DNA of 64,000 nucleotides from Alteromonas salexigens (GTDB lineage: Bacteria > Pseudomonadota > Gammaproteobacteria > Enterobacterales > Alteromonadaceae). Below, one piece after another: positions 46,589 to 55,250 of the stretch. The position numbers and the translations under genes were made by a program. The notes beneath the pieces are model-generated. The model had not been told where the DNA came from, did no database searches, and saw only the letters and a list, made by a program, of their open reading frames with translations. How positions within the stretch are numbered: position 1 is the first letter of the stretch; every line of letters starts with the position of its first letter. The DNA lies in NCBI RefSeq assembly GCF_025628895.1, contig NZ_JAOTJC010000007.1, positions 186,001 to 250,000 of the forward strand. Reading direction: 5' to 3'.

Positions 46589-47203
46589 TCACGTGGCCCA
46601 GGCCTTATCACCCTTTTTATAGGGCAGGTCCCCATCGTAATAACCGGGCACGGCGACGTAGCGCAGCACTTTTTTCGCTCCGGTTTCCGAGGTAAAAAAG
46701 GCGTACAGAGTGAGCTGCTTAATAAGCGAAAAGGCGTGGGGCAACGGCAAGTCGGTACCTGGCTCGCGGCTACTGGGCTTGTCTCTGACCACGTAGGTCG
46801 TGCCCTGCTTCGCATTAAAAGCCAGCGCCTCTTCATTCAGCGTGGTCAACAAGGCAGTCCGCTCGTCACTGCTTAGTAGCAAAAAGGGCTTACCGAAGTC
46901 AGCCTTTGCTCGGATATCGATGTCTTGCAGGCCTTGCCGGAACTGTTTGCGTTGTGCCTTGGTGTAGCAGTCTGCCGCAATCACGGCCATGGTCGCACCT
47001 ACATTAGCGGCTTTCGCGCCCGGCGTGTCGGTCTGGGGCAATATGACTTCAGCCACTTCATTCATAAACGCCACATCGTCTTTACTGAAGGGTGTGTCGG
47101 AAAGTGGCACCGGTGGAATTTTTTCATAGCCCAGCGCCGGGGCACCGACCATGGCGGTGCCGGTGGCCAGCATGATCATCTTTAATAAGTCACGACGTTC
47201 CAC
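46589..47203 (-). CDS. Gluconate 2-dehydrogenase subunit 3-like, Tat-exported
   Basis: A 204-residue small subunit of membrane/periplasmic GMC dehydrogenases. The N-terminus has a twin-arginine signal ([16 protein letters not shown]); the body matches the gluconate dehydrogenase subunit 3 family ([20 protein letters not shown]...). In known dehydrogenases of this type the small subunit carries the Tat signal and brings the folded FAD subunit across. It starts at GTG 47203, one base overlapping the GMC gene stop (TAGTG), behind a GGAGG site. Confidence 0.88.
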   Translation of the reverse strand: MERRDLLKMIMLATGTAMVGAPALGYEKIPPVPLSDTPFSKDDVAFMNEVAEVILPQTDTPGAKAANVGATMAVIAADCYTKAQRKQFRQGLQDIDIRAKADFGKPFLLLSSDERTALLTTLNEEALAFNAKQGTTYVVRDKPSSREPGTDLPLPHAFSLIKQLTLYAFFTSETGAKKVLRYVAVPGYYDGDLPYKKGDKAWAT

Positions 47204-48888
47204 TAGATGTTCCTCCGCTTAAGTTCTTCTACGGCATGCCTGGCGGCTCTGGCCGTCAGTGCCATATAGGTCAGCGAGGGATTCACACACGAGCCCGATG
47301 TCATGGCAGCACCGTCGGTCACATACACGTTCGGTGCATCCCACACCTGATTATGTGCGTTGAGTACCGAGGTTTTCGGATCGCGCCCCATTCGGGCCGT
47401 GCCCATTTCGTGGATACCCATACCCGGCGCGTAATCGGCTTCGTAGCCCTGTACGTTTTTAATTCCGGCCGCCTCAAACATAGCAACTGCATCCTGTTGC
47501 ATGTCCTTGCGCATCCGTATTTCGTTTTCTTTAATTTCCACATCCATGGCCAGCACCGGCAGGCCCCACTTATCGGTGACTTTGTGGTTAAGGTAAATCC
47601 GGTTGCTGTGTTCGGGCAGCATTTCACCGAAAGCAGTCATGCCAATCTGCCAGCTACCCGGCTCGCTGATGGCGTCTTTGAATTCGCCGCCAATTCCCAG
47701 TTCGGCCACCTCACGGCGCCAGCCCTGACGACTGGCAGACCCCTGATAACCAAACCCGCGCAGGTAATCACGTTTATCATCCCCCCAGTTACGGAAGCGA
47801 GGCACATAAAAACCGGTGGGCCGGCGGCCATAATGGTACTTGTCATCATAACCTTCCACTTCAGCCCAGGCGCCCACTCGAAAGTGGTGGTCCATGACGT
47901 TATGTCCCAGCTCGCCGCTGCTGCTACCCAGCCCGCCTTCCCATACGTCGGTAGCAGAGTTCATTAACAGCCAGGCGGAATTCAGTGCCGAGGCGTTTAC
48001 AAAGATAATCTTGCTGTTAAAAACATAGGTTTCGTTGGTTTCAGCATCAATTACTTCCACACCCGTTGCCCGTTTGCGATCTTTGTCGTACAGGATTTCT
48101 TTTACGATTGAAAAAGGTCGCAACGTCAGATTGCCGGTTTTCATGGCCGCAGGCAGCGTCGATGACTGGGTACTGAAATAGCCGCCGTAGGGGCATCCAT
48201 GCCAGCACTTGCTGCGGTACTGACAGCTCACCCTGCCTTCCTCGGGCTTAGACTGGGTCATGTTGGAGGTGCGTCCGGGGATGAGGTGCCGTTTTCCCCC
48301 GAAAGCCTTTTGAATTCGTGCGGCGACGTCTTTTTCCACACAGTTGAGCGGCATAGCGGGCTGGTACTGGCCGTCTGGCAAGACATCGAGACCATCGCGG
48401 TTGCCGCTGATCCCGGCAAAACGTTCTACATAATCATACCAGGGCGCTAAATCCTCATAGCGAATAGGCCAATCCACAGCAATGCCTTCTTTAGCATTCG
48501 CTTCAAAGTCGGCCTTATTCAGGCGGTAGCTTTGCCGTCCCCACAACAGTGAGCGCCCACCCACATGATAGCTGCGAAACCAGTCGAAGCGCTTCTCCTC
48601 GACATACGGGTTATGTTGATCACTGGCCCACATACCCAGGGTAGACTCATTAAGCGGATAATCCCGTTTGAGAACCGGGTATTGCTCTTTCATCAACTGG
48701 GTGGGCATATCACGGTGAGGGTAGTCCCAGGCTTCCTTTTGTGCATTGTGGTAATCCTTTACGTGTTCAATGTTTTTGCCACGCTCCAGCATTAGCACTT
48801 TAAGACCCTGTTCAGTCAGCTCTTTGGCTGCCCAGCCGCCGCTTATTCCCGACCCGACCACAATCGCATCGTAGGTGTTATTCGCCAT
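47203..48888 (-). CDS. GMC-family FAD-dependent sugar dehydrogenase
   Basis: A 561-residue flavoprotein of the GMC family. The FAD-binding Rossmann motif VVGSGISGGWAAKEL is at about 10-24; the C-terminal GMC domain has HEMGTARMGRDP and CVNPSLTYMALTARAA. It has no signal peptide of its own and probably crosses the membrane as a passenger of the Tat-signal subunit encoded next. Close types oxidise C3 of glycosides (glucoside 3-dehydrogenase) or C2 of gluconate; the DUF1080 and isomerase neighbours favour C3 oxidation. Confidence 0.9.
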   Translation of the reverse strand: MANNTYDAIVVGSGISGGWAAKELTEQGLKVLMLERGKNIEHVKDYHNAQKEAWDYPHRDMPTQLMKEQYPVLKRDYPLNESTLGMWASDQHNPYVEEKRFDWFRSYHVGGRSLLWGRQSYRLNKADFEANAKEGIAVDWPIRYEDLAPWYDYVERFAGISGNRDGLDVLPDGQYQPAMPLNCVEKDVAARIQKAFGGKRHLIPGRTSNMTQSKPEEGRVSCQYRSKCWHGCPYGGYFSTQSSTLPAAMKTGNLTLRPFSIVKEILYDKDRKRATGVEVIDAETNETYVFNSKIIFVNASALNSAWLLMNSATDVWEGGLGSSSGELGHNVMDHHFRVGAWAEVEGYDDKYHYGRRPTGFYVPRFRNWGDDKRDYLRGFGYQGSASRQGWRREVAELGIGGEFKDAISEPGSWQIGMTAFGEMLPEHSNRIYLNHKVTDKWGLPVLAMDVEIKENEIRMRKDMQQDAVAMFEAAGIKNVQGYEADYAPGMGIHEMGTARMGRDPKTSVLNAHNQVWDAPNVYVTDGAAMTSGSCVNPSLTYMALTARAARHAVEELKRRNI

Positions 48889-48915
48889 GCTTAGTCCCCT
48901 TCAGCACGTAATTAT

Positions 48916-49104
48916 TCAGACGTCACAAAGCTGTATCGCTTCCCTTAGTGATTCAGCTTTGCCTGTCGGTGTAGGCGGCGTAGGAATAAACTCCTGCGCC
49001 AAATACCCTTTAAAACCAGTATTTACGATAGCCCGGGCAATCGCCGGATAGTTAAGCTCCTGGTTAGCGCCAATTTCATGTCCTGAACCCACGGACGTCG
49101 TGTT
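48916..49104 (-). pseudogene. 3' remnant of hydroxypyruvate-isomerase-like gene
   Basis: Sixty-two codons between the MFS and GMC genes read as the C-terminus of a TIM-barrel isomerase of the hydroxypyruvate isomerase type: QELNYPAIARAIVNTGFKG, then YLAQEFIPTPP and SLREAIQLCDV, ending at TGA 48916. The frame is continuous with the MFS gene and begins immediately after its stop codon. No start codon with a binding site precedes it, and about 200 N-terminal residues are missing. The best reading is a deletion that removed most of a gene once lying between these two. A GTG 12 bases in could start a 58-residue peptide, but it has no support. Confidence 0.8.
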
Positions 49105-50322
49105 TCATTTTGCATCCGGACTGACCTTCTCACCTTTAAATAACAAGACAAACAGCACCAGCACCACCGCGGCGAAACCCGCCGGATACAACCAGATGTC
49201 GGCCCAGCTATGACCCGCATCCAGCGTGTAGGTATCAGTGATTTTCCCGGCGACCCAAAAACCTATCAGCATACCCACGCCGTACGTGGCCAGAGTGATG
49301 AGGCCCTGGGCAGCACTTTTAACCGCTTTACCCGCCTTGGCGTCGGTGTAGATTTGTCCGGACACGAAAAAGAAGTCGTAACAAATGCCGTGCAGTGCGA
49401 TGCCTACGATAAGCAGTGCGATGCCTTCGTCTGCATTGCCATAAGCAAACAGCACATACCTCAGCACCCAGGCTGCCATACCGATTAATAAGGTAAGCTT
49501 GATGCCGAACCGGTTAAGAAACACCGGCAGCGCGAGCATAAAGACCACTTCAGATACTTGCCCGAGCGTCATTTTGCCGGTCGCATTCTCAACGCCAATT
49601 TCAGTCAGAAACGGATTGGCATTCTGGTAGTAAAACGCCAGTGGAATACAAATCATCACCGAGGAAGCGAAGAACACCGCAAAGTTACGATCTTTCAACA
49701 GCGCCAGCGCGTCAATGCCAAGCACTGCCTTCAGTCCGCTCTGGGTGTGGTTGTTTTTGGGTGGCGTGGCCGGCAGGGTAAAACTGAACAGACCTAACAC
49801 CAGCGATGCGCCTGCACCTAACAGGAAAGTATTTTTCAGCATGCCCTGTGCGATGGCATCGCTGGCGTCCCAGGAAAACACATAACTGATCACCAGACCG
49901 GCAACTATCCAGCCCACGGTGCCCCATACCCGAATTTTACCGAACTCTTTCGCCGGGTCCTGCATCTGGCCGAATGACACCGAATTGACCAGCGCTAGGG
50001 TGGGCATATAGGCAATCATGTAGGCCAGTACAAACGGATAAAACTGGGTAAAATCCTGCGCCTGATACAGCATATACATGCATACTGCGCCCACCAGGTG
50101 AAGCACACCCAGAATGCGCTCAGCATTAAAATAGCGATCGGCAATCAGGCCAATAATAAACGGCGCAATAATGGCGCCCCATGACTGGGTAGAAAATGCC
50201 ATCCCTATCTGCCCGCCCGAAGCAGACAGGGTATTTGCCAGATAAGTGCCCAGGGTGACAAACCATCCTCCCCAGATAAAAAACTGGAGAAACATCATAA
50301 TGCTGAGACGAAGCGGTATCAT
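49105..50322 (-). CDS. MFS sugar/nucleoside permease-like transporter
   Basis: A 405-residue inner-membrane carrier with 12 hydrophobic segments, of the nucleoside:H+ symporter (NupG/XapB) type: FLQFFIWGGWFVTLGTYL at the start and FGKIRVWGTVGWIVAGL in the middle. It sits between sugar isomerase and dehydrogenase genes, so in this operon it probably imports a sugar or keto-sugar rather than nucleosides. Its stop codon is followed directly by the isomerase remnant. Confidence 0.87.
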   Translation of the reverse strand: MIPLRLSIMMFLQFFIWGGWFVTLGTYLANTLSASGGQIGMAFSTQSWGAIIAPFIIGLIADRYFNAERILGVLHLVGAVCMYMLYQAQDFTQFYPFVLAYMIAYMPTLALVNSVSFGQMQDPAKEFGKIRVWGTVGWIVAGLVISYVFSWDASDAIAQGMLKNTFLLGAGASLVLGLFSFTLPATPPKNNHTQSGLKAVLGIDALALLKDRNFAVFFASSVMICIPLAFYYQNANPFLTEIGVENATGKMTLGQVSEVVFMLALPVFLNRFGIKLTLLIGMAAWVLRYVLFAYGNADEGIALLIVGIALHGICYDFFFVSGQIYTDAKAGKAVKSAAQGLITLATYGVGMLIGFWVAGKITDTYTLDAGHSWADIWLYPAGFAAVVLVLFVLLFKGEKVSPDAK

Positions 50323-50347
50323 ACTGTTGTCCTTATGCGGCTAAGGG

Positions 50348-51400
50348 TTAGTCCGTTAAGCCTAAAATACGCCGGTTGCGCTCAGAGCTGCTGCTGTTTC
50401 CGGCAAAGTCATCAAACGCTTTGTCAGCCCGGGTGATCAGATGCTGTGCGATAAACGGCGCCCCTTCGGCCGCTCCTTGTGCTGAATCTTTCAAACAACA
50501 CTCCCATTCCAGCACTGCCCAACCGTCAAACCCGTACTGAGTCAACTTGCTGAATATGGCGTTAAAATCTATCTGGCCGTCGCCCAGTGAACGGAACCGC
50601 CCCGGCCGGTCAACCCAGTCCTGATAACCGCCGTAGATACCGGAACGACCGTCCGGATTGAATTCTGCGTCTTTTACATGGAAGGCTTTGATCCGCGAAT
50701 GGTAACGGTCAATAAAGGCCAGGTAGTCGAGTTGCTGCAACACAAAATGGCTGGGGTCGAACAGAATATTCGCGCGGGGATGCTGGTCCACGGCGTCAAG
50801 AAAACGCTCGAAGCTGGCGCCGTCGTGTAAGTCTTCCCCCGGGTGAAGCTCGTAACACACATCCACGCCCGCCTCATCAAACGCATCCAGAATAGGTCGC
50901 CAGCGCGCGGCCAGCTCTTTAAAGCCTTCTTCCACCAGACCGGGCGGACGCTGTGGCCAGGGATACATCAGATGCCACATCAATGCCCCTGAAAAAGTTG
51001 CATGACTGCGCAGCCCCAACCGCTGACTGGCTTTCGCAGCACATTTTAGCTGGTTCACGGCCCACTCGGTTCGCGCCGCCGGGTTGCCGCGCAGCGACGC
51101 TGGCGCAAACCCATCAAATAATTCATCGTAGGCCGGATGTACCGCCACCAGCTGGCCCTGTAAATGCGTCGACAGCTCGGTGATAGCCACGCCTGCGTTC
51201 TCACACATCGCTTTAATCTCGTCGCAGTATTGCTGGCTGTCTGCCGCTTTTTCGAGATCGAAGAGCGCACCGGTGGGCACCTGAATTCCCTTATAACCCA
51301 GTGAGGCTGCCCAGGTTGCCATGTTTTCCAGTGTATCGAACGGGGATTCATCGCCGGCGAACTGAGCCAGAAATATTGCCGGTCCTTTGATATCAGTCAT
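50348..51400 (-). CDS. TIM-barrel sugar phosphate isomerase/epimerase family protein
   Basis: A 350-residue cytosolic member of the xylose isomerase-like TIM barrel group. Metal ligands are seen in CYELHPGE (Glu), NILFDPSHF (Asp), KAFHVKDAE (His) and AVLEWE (Glu). Such enzymes in keto-sugar gene clusters isomerise or cleave 3-keto-glycosides; the exact reaction is unknown. It lies nine bases behind the Gfo/Idh gene and 25 bases ahead of the MFS gene, in one operon. Confidence 0.9.
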   Translation of the reverse strand: MTDIKGPAIFLAQFAGDESPFDTLENMATWAASLGYKGIQVPTGALFDLEKAADSQQYCDEIKAMCENAGVAITELSTHLQGQLVAVHPAYDELFDGFAPASLRGNPAARTEWAVNQLKCAAKASQRLGLRSHATFSGALMWHLMYPWPQRPPGLVEEGFKELAARWRPILDAFDEAGVDVCYELHPGEDLHDGASFERFLDAVDQHPRANILFDPSHFVLQQLDYLAFIDRYHSRIKAFHVKDAEFNPDGRSGIYGGYQDWVDRPGRFRSLGDGQIDFNAIFSKLTQYGFDGWAVLEWECCLKDSAQGAAEGAPFIAQHLITRADKAFDDFAGNSSSSERNRRILGLTD

Positions 51401-51409
51401 ACAGGTTCC

Positions 51410-52573
51410 TTAAGGTTGCGTGGTGGTAGGGACGGTATGCCACTTGGTATCGCTGTCTGCGCCGGCAAGCATGGTGTCAATAAACGCCATGCCCCGCCGG
51501 CCTTCATGGATCCCCGGTACGCCCGCAGCAGTATGGGTGTCGCCATTGCGAATCGCCTTCGCAAAATCGGTGTACAGGTTGGCCATCGCTTCCAGGTAAC
51601 CTTCTGGGTGCCCGCCCGGAATACGACAGCGGCCTATTGCCGCGTCACACAAGCCGGGCTGCCCCAGTCCCGCGCGCAGCACCTGGTATGGCTGCCCTAC
51701 CGGCCGGTAAATAAGCGAGTTAGGCTCCATCTGGTGCCATTCCAGCCCGCCCTTGTCACCAAACACACGTATTTTTAGCGCGTTTTCTTCACCCGCGCAG
51801 ACCTGACTGGCGATCAGCACACCGCTGGCACCTTTGTCGGTTTGCAAAAACGCTGCGCCATCGTCGTCCAGCTGCCGCCCGGGTACCACCGTACGCAAAT
51901 CGACATTCAGTTTGACGATGAGATCGTCCAGTACAAACTCAGCCAGACCAAACGCATGGGTGCCTATATCACCCATGCAGCCGCTGCCGCCTGCCTGTGC
52001 CGGATCGGTGCGCCAGGAGGCTTGTTTGTTATGCTGCTCTTCCGGTGCCGACAACCAACCCTGCGGGTACTCCACAAATACTTTGCGCACTTCACCAATA
52101 GCCCCACTGGCCACCATGTGGCGAGCCTGCCAAATCATGGGGTAACCAAGATAGGTGTGTGCCAGTCCATACAGGCAGCCAGACCCGGCCAGTACATCGG
52201 CCAGCTCATTCACTTCTGATAAGGAGACCGCCGCGGGCTTCTCACAGAACACATGGAAACCTTGTTTCAGCGCACTTTTCGATACCGGCACATGCAGGTG
52301 ATTGGGGGTCACGATCACCACCACTTCCATGCGGCTGTCTGCCGGCAAACTGGCTTCCTGGGTCAACATAGATTCCCAGCTGCTGTAGGTGCGTTGCTCG
52401 TTCAGGCCCAGACTTTGCGCGGTACGCCTGTTGTTGTCTTCATCGCGACTGAAAGCACCGCATACTAATTCGTAATGACCATCGAGCGCGGCAGCGTGCC
52501 GATGCACGGCACCAATAAACGCGCCTTCCCCGCCGCCGATCATTCCCATTCTGATTTTCTTTGTGACTGGCAT
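51410..52573 (-). CDS. Gfo/Idh/MocA family oxidoreductase
   Basis: A 387-residue NAD(P)-dependent oxidoreductase. The Rossmann motif GMIGGGEGAFIG (9-20) and the catalytic-lysine block CEKPAAVS are intact. In this context it may reduce a 3-keto sugar in the cytosol, as shown for other members of these clusters. It is the first gene of the leftward operon, 73 bases past operator 1. Confidence 0.9.
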   Translation of the reverse strand: MPVTKKIRMGMIGGGEGAFIGAVHRHAAALDGHYELVCGAFSRDEDNNRRTAQSLGLNEQRTYSSWESMLTQEASLPADSRMEVVVIVTPNHLHVPVSKSALKQGFHVFCEKPAAVSLSEVNELADVLAGSGCLYGLAHTYLGYPMIWQARHMVASGAIGEVRKVFVEYPQGWLSAPEEQHNKQASWRTDPAQAGGSGCMGDIGTHAFGLAEFVLDDLIVKLNVDLRTVVPGRQLDDDGAAFLQTDKGASGVLIASQVCAGEENALKIRVFGDKGGLEWHQMEPNSLIYRPVGQPYQVLRAGLGQPGLCDAAIGRCRIPGGHPEGYLEAMANLYTDFAKAIRNGDTHTAAGVPGIHEGRRGMAFIDTMLAGADSDTKWHTVPTTTQP

Positions 52574-52645
52574 ATCAGGCCTCTGTCGTAGTAATTACAA
52601 CGCGCCACGTAATTGGCTTGTTGCAGATTTGTAACTTATTTAACC

Positions 52646-52663
52646 AATGTAACGGATTACATT
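52646..52663. promoter_or_regulatory. LacI-type operator 1
   Basis: AATGTAACGGATTACATT, a palindrome with 7 of 9 pairs matching. It covers the -10 and spacer of the leftward operon promoter. It matches operator 2 closely. Confidence 0.7.
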
Positions 52664-52675
52664 TTACAATGTCAA
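52646..52675 (-). promoter_or_regulatory. Promoter of Gfo/Idh operon
   Basis: Read leftward: a perfect -35 TTGACA (52675-52670), an 18-base spacer and TACATT (52651-52646). Operator 1 covers the -10, so repressor binding would block it. Confidence 0.6.
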
Positions 52676-52810
52676 TGGCATTTCCGCTCAACATGTCTTG
52701 TAACCGCCATAAGTGTGGCATTAGCTTTGTAGAAATGTTAACAGACCATCTGATTTTAGGCATGAATCTCACTTTTTGCTGGTAATTCTGCTTATCCGCG
52801 GTATTATTTT

Positions 52811-52835
52811 TGATATAAATGTTAACGGTTACATT
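52811..52835 (+). promoter_or_regulatory. lacI-type gene promoter with operator 2
   Basis: An extended -10, TGATATAAA (52811-52819), is overlapped by operator 2, AATGTTAACGGTTACATT (52818-52835; 7 of 9 pairs). This predicts that the regulator represses its own gene. Confidence 0.6.
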
Positions 52836-52866
52836 TGTAATCCACAGTCTAGCGGTGGCGTATACC

Positions 52867-53907
52867 ATGCCTAATATTCGAGAGGTTGCTGAGTACGCAG
52901 GGGTCTCAGTGGCGACAGTATCCAGAACTTTACAACAACCTGAACGGGTGTCGCCAAAAACCCGCTCCAGAGTAATGGAAGCTGTGCAGGCCACCGGCTA
53001 CAAACCCAATTTGATGGCGGTAAAATTCCGTTCAGGGAAAACCCACAATCTGGTGGTGTTAGTACCCACCGTGGCAAATGTTTTCTTTGCCCGGGTTATC
53101 AGCGGCATGCAGGAAGCTGCGGCGGAACAGGGTTATGCATTGTTACTTGCTAACACCATGGGCGACAGCCGGGTGGAAGAGGATTATGCCAAGATGGTGC
53201 AAACATCACAGGCTGACGGCCTGATCCAGTTACGCGCGTTTAACCCCTTTGATGACGCCATGGCGAATGCGCAGGGACTGTTGCCAATGGTGAATGCCTG
53301 TGAAGTGCTTGATGCGGTGCCCTGCCCTACGGTCACGCTGGACAACCGCGCGGCGGCGCGGGCGATGACCGAGCACCTACTGTCACTAGGGCATACCCGT
53401 ATTGCCATGATCAAAGGCCCGCAAGCGAGCCCGCTCACCCGTGAACGTCTGGCGGGATACCGCGACGCGCTGACTAGCGCCGGAATATGCTACGACGATG
53501 CATTATTGTTTCCGGGTGATTTTACACTCAGTGCAGGTTATCAGGCCGCAGGCTCAATTTTGAAATCCCGGGAACGGTCGACTGCGGTTTTTTGTGAAAA
53601 CGATGAAACCGCAATGGGCGCTATGCAACACTTCAAGCAAGCGGGGTTGCGGGTACCTGAGGATATCTCTGTAGCCGGCTTTGATGATATAGCCTTTGCC
53701 GCATACTGCGATCCCCCCCTGACCACCATTGCGCAACCCGCTGAAGAGTTTGGTCGCACTGCGGTATCTCAGCTACTAGACGTGTTAAGCGGCAGAACCC
53801 GGCGCGCGCCTAAGATAATCATTCCGTTCGATCTCGTGGTCAGGCAAAGCACCGGGCCTGCACCCGATACCACTCATTCCAGCCATATTAAGGAGGTTGC
53901 GTCATGA
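52867..53907 (+). CDS. LacI family transcriptional regulator
   Basis: A 346-residue repressor. The N-terminal helix-turn-helix is classic (NIREVAEYAGVSVATVSRTL, residues 3-22, then the hinge around 50-60); the remainder is a periplasmic-binding-protein-like sensor. ATG 52867 gives the standard LacI start; upstream codons run through the operator. It most likely controls both the leftward operon and itself through operators 1 and 2. The stop overlaps the next gene in ATGA. The inducer is probably a sugar or keto-sugar of the pathway. Confidence 0.92.
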   Translation: MPNIREVAEYAGVSVATVSRTLQQPERVSPKTRSRVMEAVQATGYKPNLMAVKFRSGKTHNLVVLVPTVANVFFARVISGMQEAAAEQGYALLLANTMGDSRVEEDYAKMVQTSQADGLIQLRAFNPFDDAMANAQGLLPMVNACEVLDAVPCPTVTLDNRAAARAMTEHLLSLGHTRIAMIKGPQASPLTRERLAGYRDALTSAGICYDDALLFPGDFTLSAGYQAAGSILKSRERSTAVFCENDETAMGAMQHFKQAGLRVPEDISVAGFDDIAFAAYCDPPLTTIAQPAEEFGRTAVSQLLDVLSGRTRRAPKIIIPFDLVVRQSTGPAPDTTHSSHIKEVAS

Positions 53908-54752
53908 CCCATACTCGTTCACGCCGCCAGTTTGTGAAAGGCGCGCTGGGGGTTTCTATGCTTACACTATTACCCGCCAGCCTGAAGGCTGGACCTGCAG
54001 GCCGTAAGCCGGTTGGTTTGCAGCTTTACACACTGCGGGAGATGATGAAGGTGAGTGTGCCCGCCACCCTGAAACTGGTTGCGGCAGTGGGTTACAGCGA
54101 TCTGGAGTTTGCCGGATATTTTGGCCACTCTGCAAAGGACATTCGCTCTCTGCTTGATGACGAAGGGCTTAGCGCCCCGGCGGCCCATGTGCCGCTTGAT
54201 ACGCTTGCCACTAAGCTCGATGTTGTTATAGAGGATGCCCTCACAGTAGGTCACAAATACATTGTCATGCCGTATCTGACCGACGAACAACGGGGTAGTG
54301 GCATAACGCCCTATTACCGGCTGGCAGCAAACCTGAATCGCTGGGGCGAGCAACTTAAACAGGCTGGTCTGCAACTGGCCTATCATAACCATGACTTTGA
54401 ATTCGCCACCCTCGACGGCGAGCAGCCATTTCAGGTGTTATTGAAAGAAACCGACGCCAACCTGATGAAAATGGAGCTGGATCTGTACTGGACCGCCAAG
54501 GCAAAGCAAGATCCCCTTGCGCTATTTGCCGCCCACCCGGGCCGCTTCCCGTTATGGCATGTAAAAGATATGGCCAGTGACGGCGGCTTTGCTGATGTGG
54601 GAAGCGGCAACATTGACTTTGCACCTATCTTTGCCCGGGCCAGCCAGGCGGGTTTGCAGTATCCGTTTGTCGAGCGGGACCATACCGATGACAAGCTGAC
54701 CACTATCCAGCGTAGCTATAAAGCCCTGTCATCACTGGTAGGTAACCGGTAA
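53904..54752 (+). CDS. Tat-exported TIM-barrel sugar isomerase/epimerase
   Basis: A 282-residue xylose-isomerase-like TIM barrel with a twin-arginine signal peptide (SRRQFVKGALG, residues 6-16), so it works folded in the periplasm. Metal-binding blocks are YHNHDFEF, KMELDLYW, LWHVKDM and FVERD. It is translated with the LacI gene (ATGA overlap, AAGGAGG upstream). A periplasmic member of this family fits a pathway in which glycosides are oxidised and cleaved outside the cytosol. Confidence 0.9.
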   Translation: MTHTRSRRQFVKGALGVSMLTLLPASLKAGPAGRKPVGLQLYTLREMMKVSVPATLKLVAAVGYSDLEFAGYFGHSAKDIRSLLDDEGLSAPAAHVPLDTLATKLDVVIEDALTVGHKYIVMPYLTDEQRGSGITPYYRLAANLNRWGEQLKQAGLQLAYHNHDFEFATLDGEQPFQVLLKETDANLMKMELDLYWTAKAKQDPLALFAAHPGRFPLWHVKDMASDGGFADVGSGNIDFAPIFARASQAGLQYPFVERDHTDDKLTTIQRSYKALSSLVGNR

Positions 54753-54862
54753 GCCGACCTTTTCCGGGGCGGCTCAGTGCTTGTGCACTACGCTGACTCG
54801 CAGGTAAACTACGCCCAATTTCCTGATGGTCGCTGTTGCGGCCAATGGCAGTAGGAGCGGGT

Positions 54863-55186
54863 ATGATTGCGGTGTTAGGCCAGCTGAGCCAGTGGTTGTC
54901 TCAGTACTATTCTGAATTAAGTCTGATGCTGATGGCCACCATTCTGGTGGTGTACGGCGATGTGATAAACAAGCATGTGAAAAGGGTGGTGTCGTCGTGG
55001 CATTTTACGCTGCGTACGCTGGCGTTCGTGCTGTTGTGTGCGTTCGGCTACGGGTTCATGACCCTTTATGGCGCGCCGTTCGTGCTGCATATTATAAAGT
55101 ACCTGCCCTGGCACCTGCAGGGTATTGGTTTTATAGCCGCCTTTGTGCTGATTGGCGCATTGGCTGAGCGCCGGCGCTACATCTAG
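54863..55186 (+). CDS. DUF3392 membrane protein
   Basis: A 107-residue protein of the DUF3392 family with three hydrophobic segments (about 15-35, 47-70 and 80-100); GDVINKHVKRVV and the end ALAERRRYI are family-like. ATG 54863 follows AGGAG five bases upstream; an ATG at 54836 lacks a site. Function unknown. Confidence 0.82.
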   Translation: MIAVLGQLSQWLSQYYSELSLMLMATILVVYGDVINKHVKRVVSSWHFTLRTLAFVLLCAFGYGFMTLYGAPFVLHIIKYLPWHLQGIGFIAAFVLIGALAERRRYI

Positions 55187-55205
55187 CGGATTACCACACA
55201 GACAT

Positions 55206-55233
55206 AAAAAAGCCGGGCTCACGCGCCCGGCTT
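55206..55233. terminator. Terminator between DUF3392 gene and acnA
   Basis: Stem AAGCCGGGC/GCCCGGCTT (55210-55218, 55225-55233) with a six-T run when read leftward. It ends acnA and probably also the DUF3392 transcript. Confidence 0.85.
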
Positions 55234-55250
55234 GCTTATTACTGTAGCGG

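Noticed and set aside
52575..52994. 139-codon leftward open frame
   Set aside because: It covers the divergent promoter and operators and the start of the LacI gene, with a low-complexity, non-family translation.
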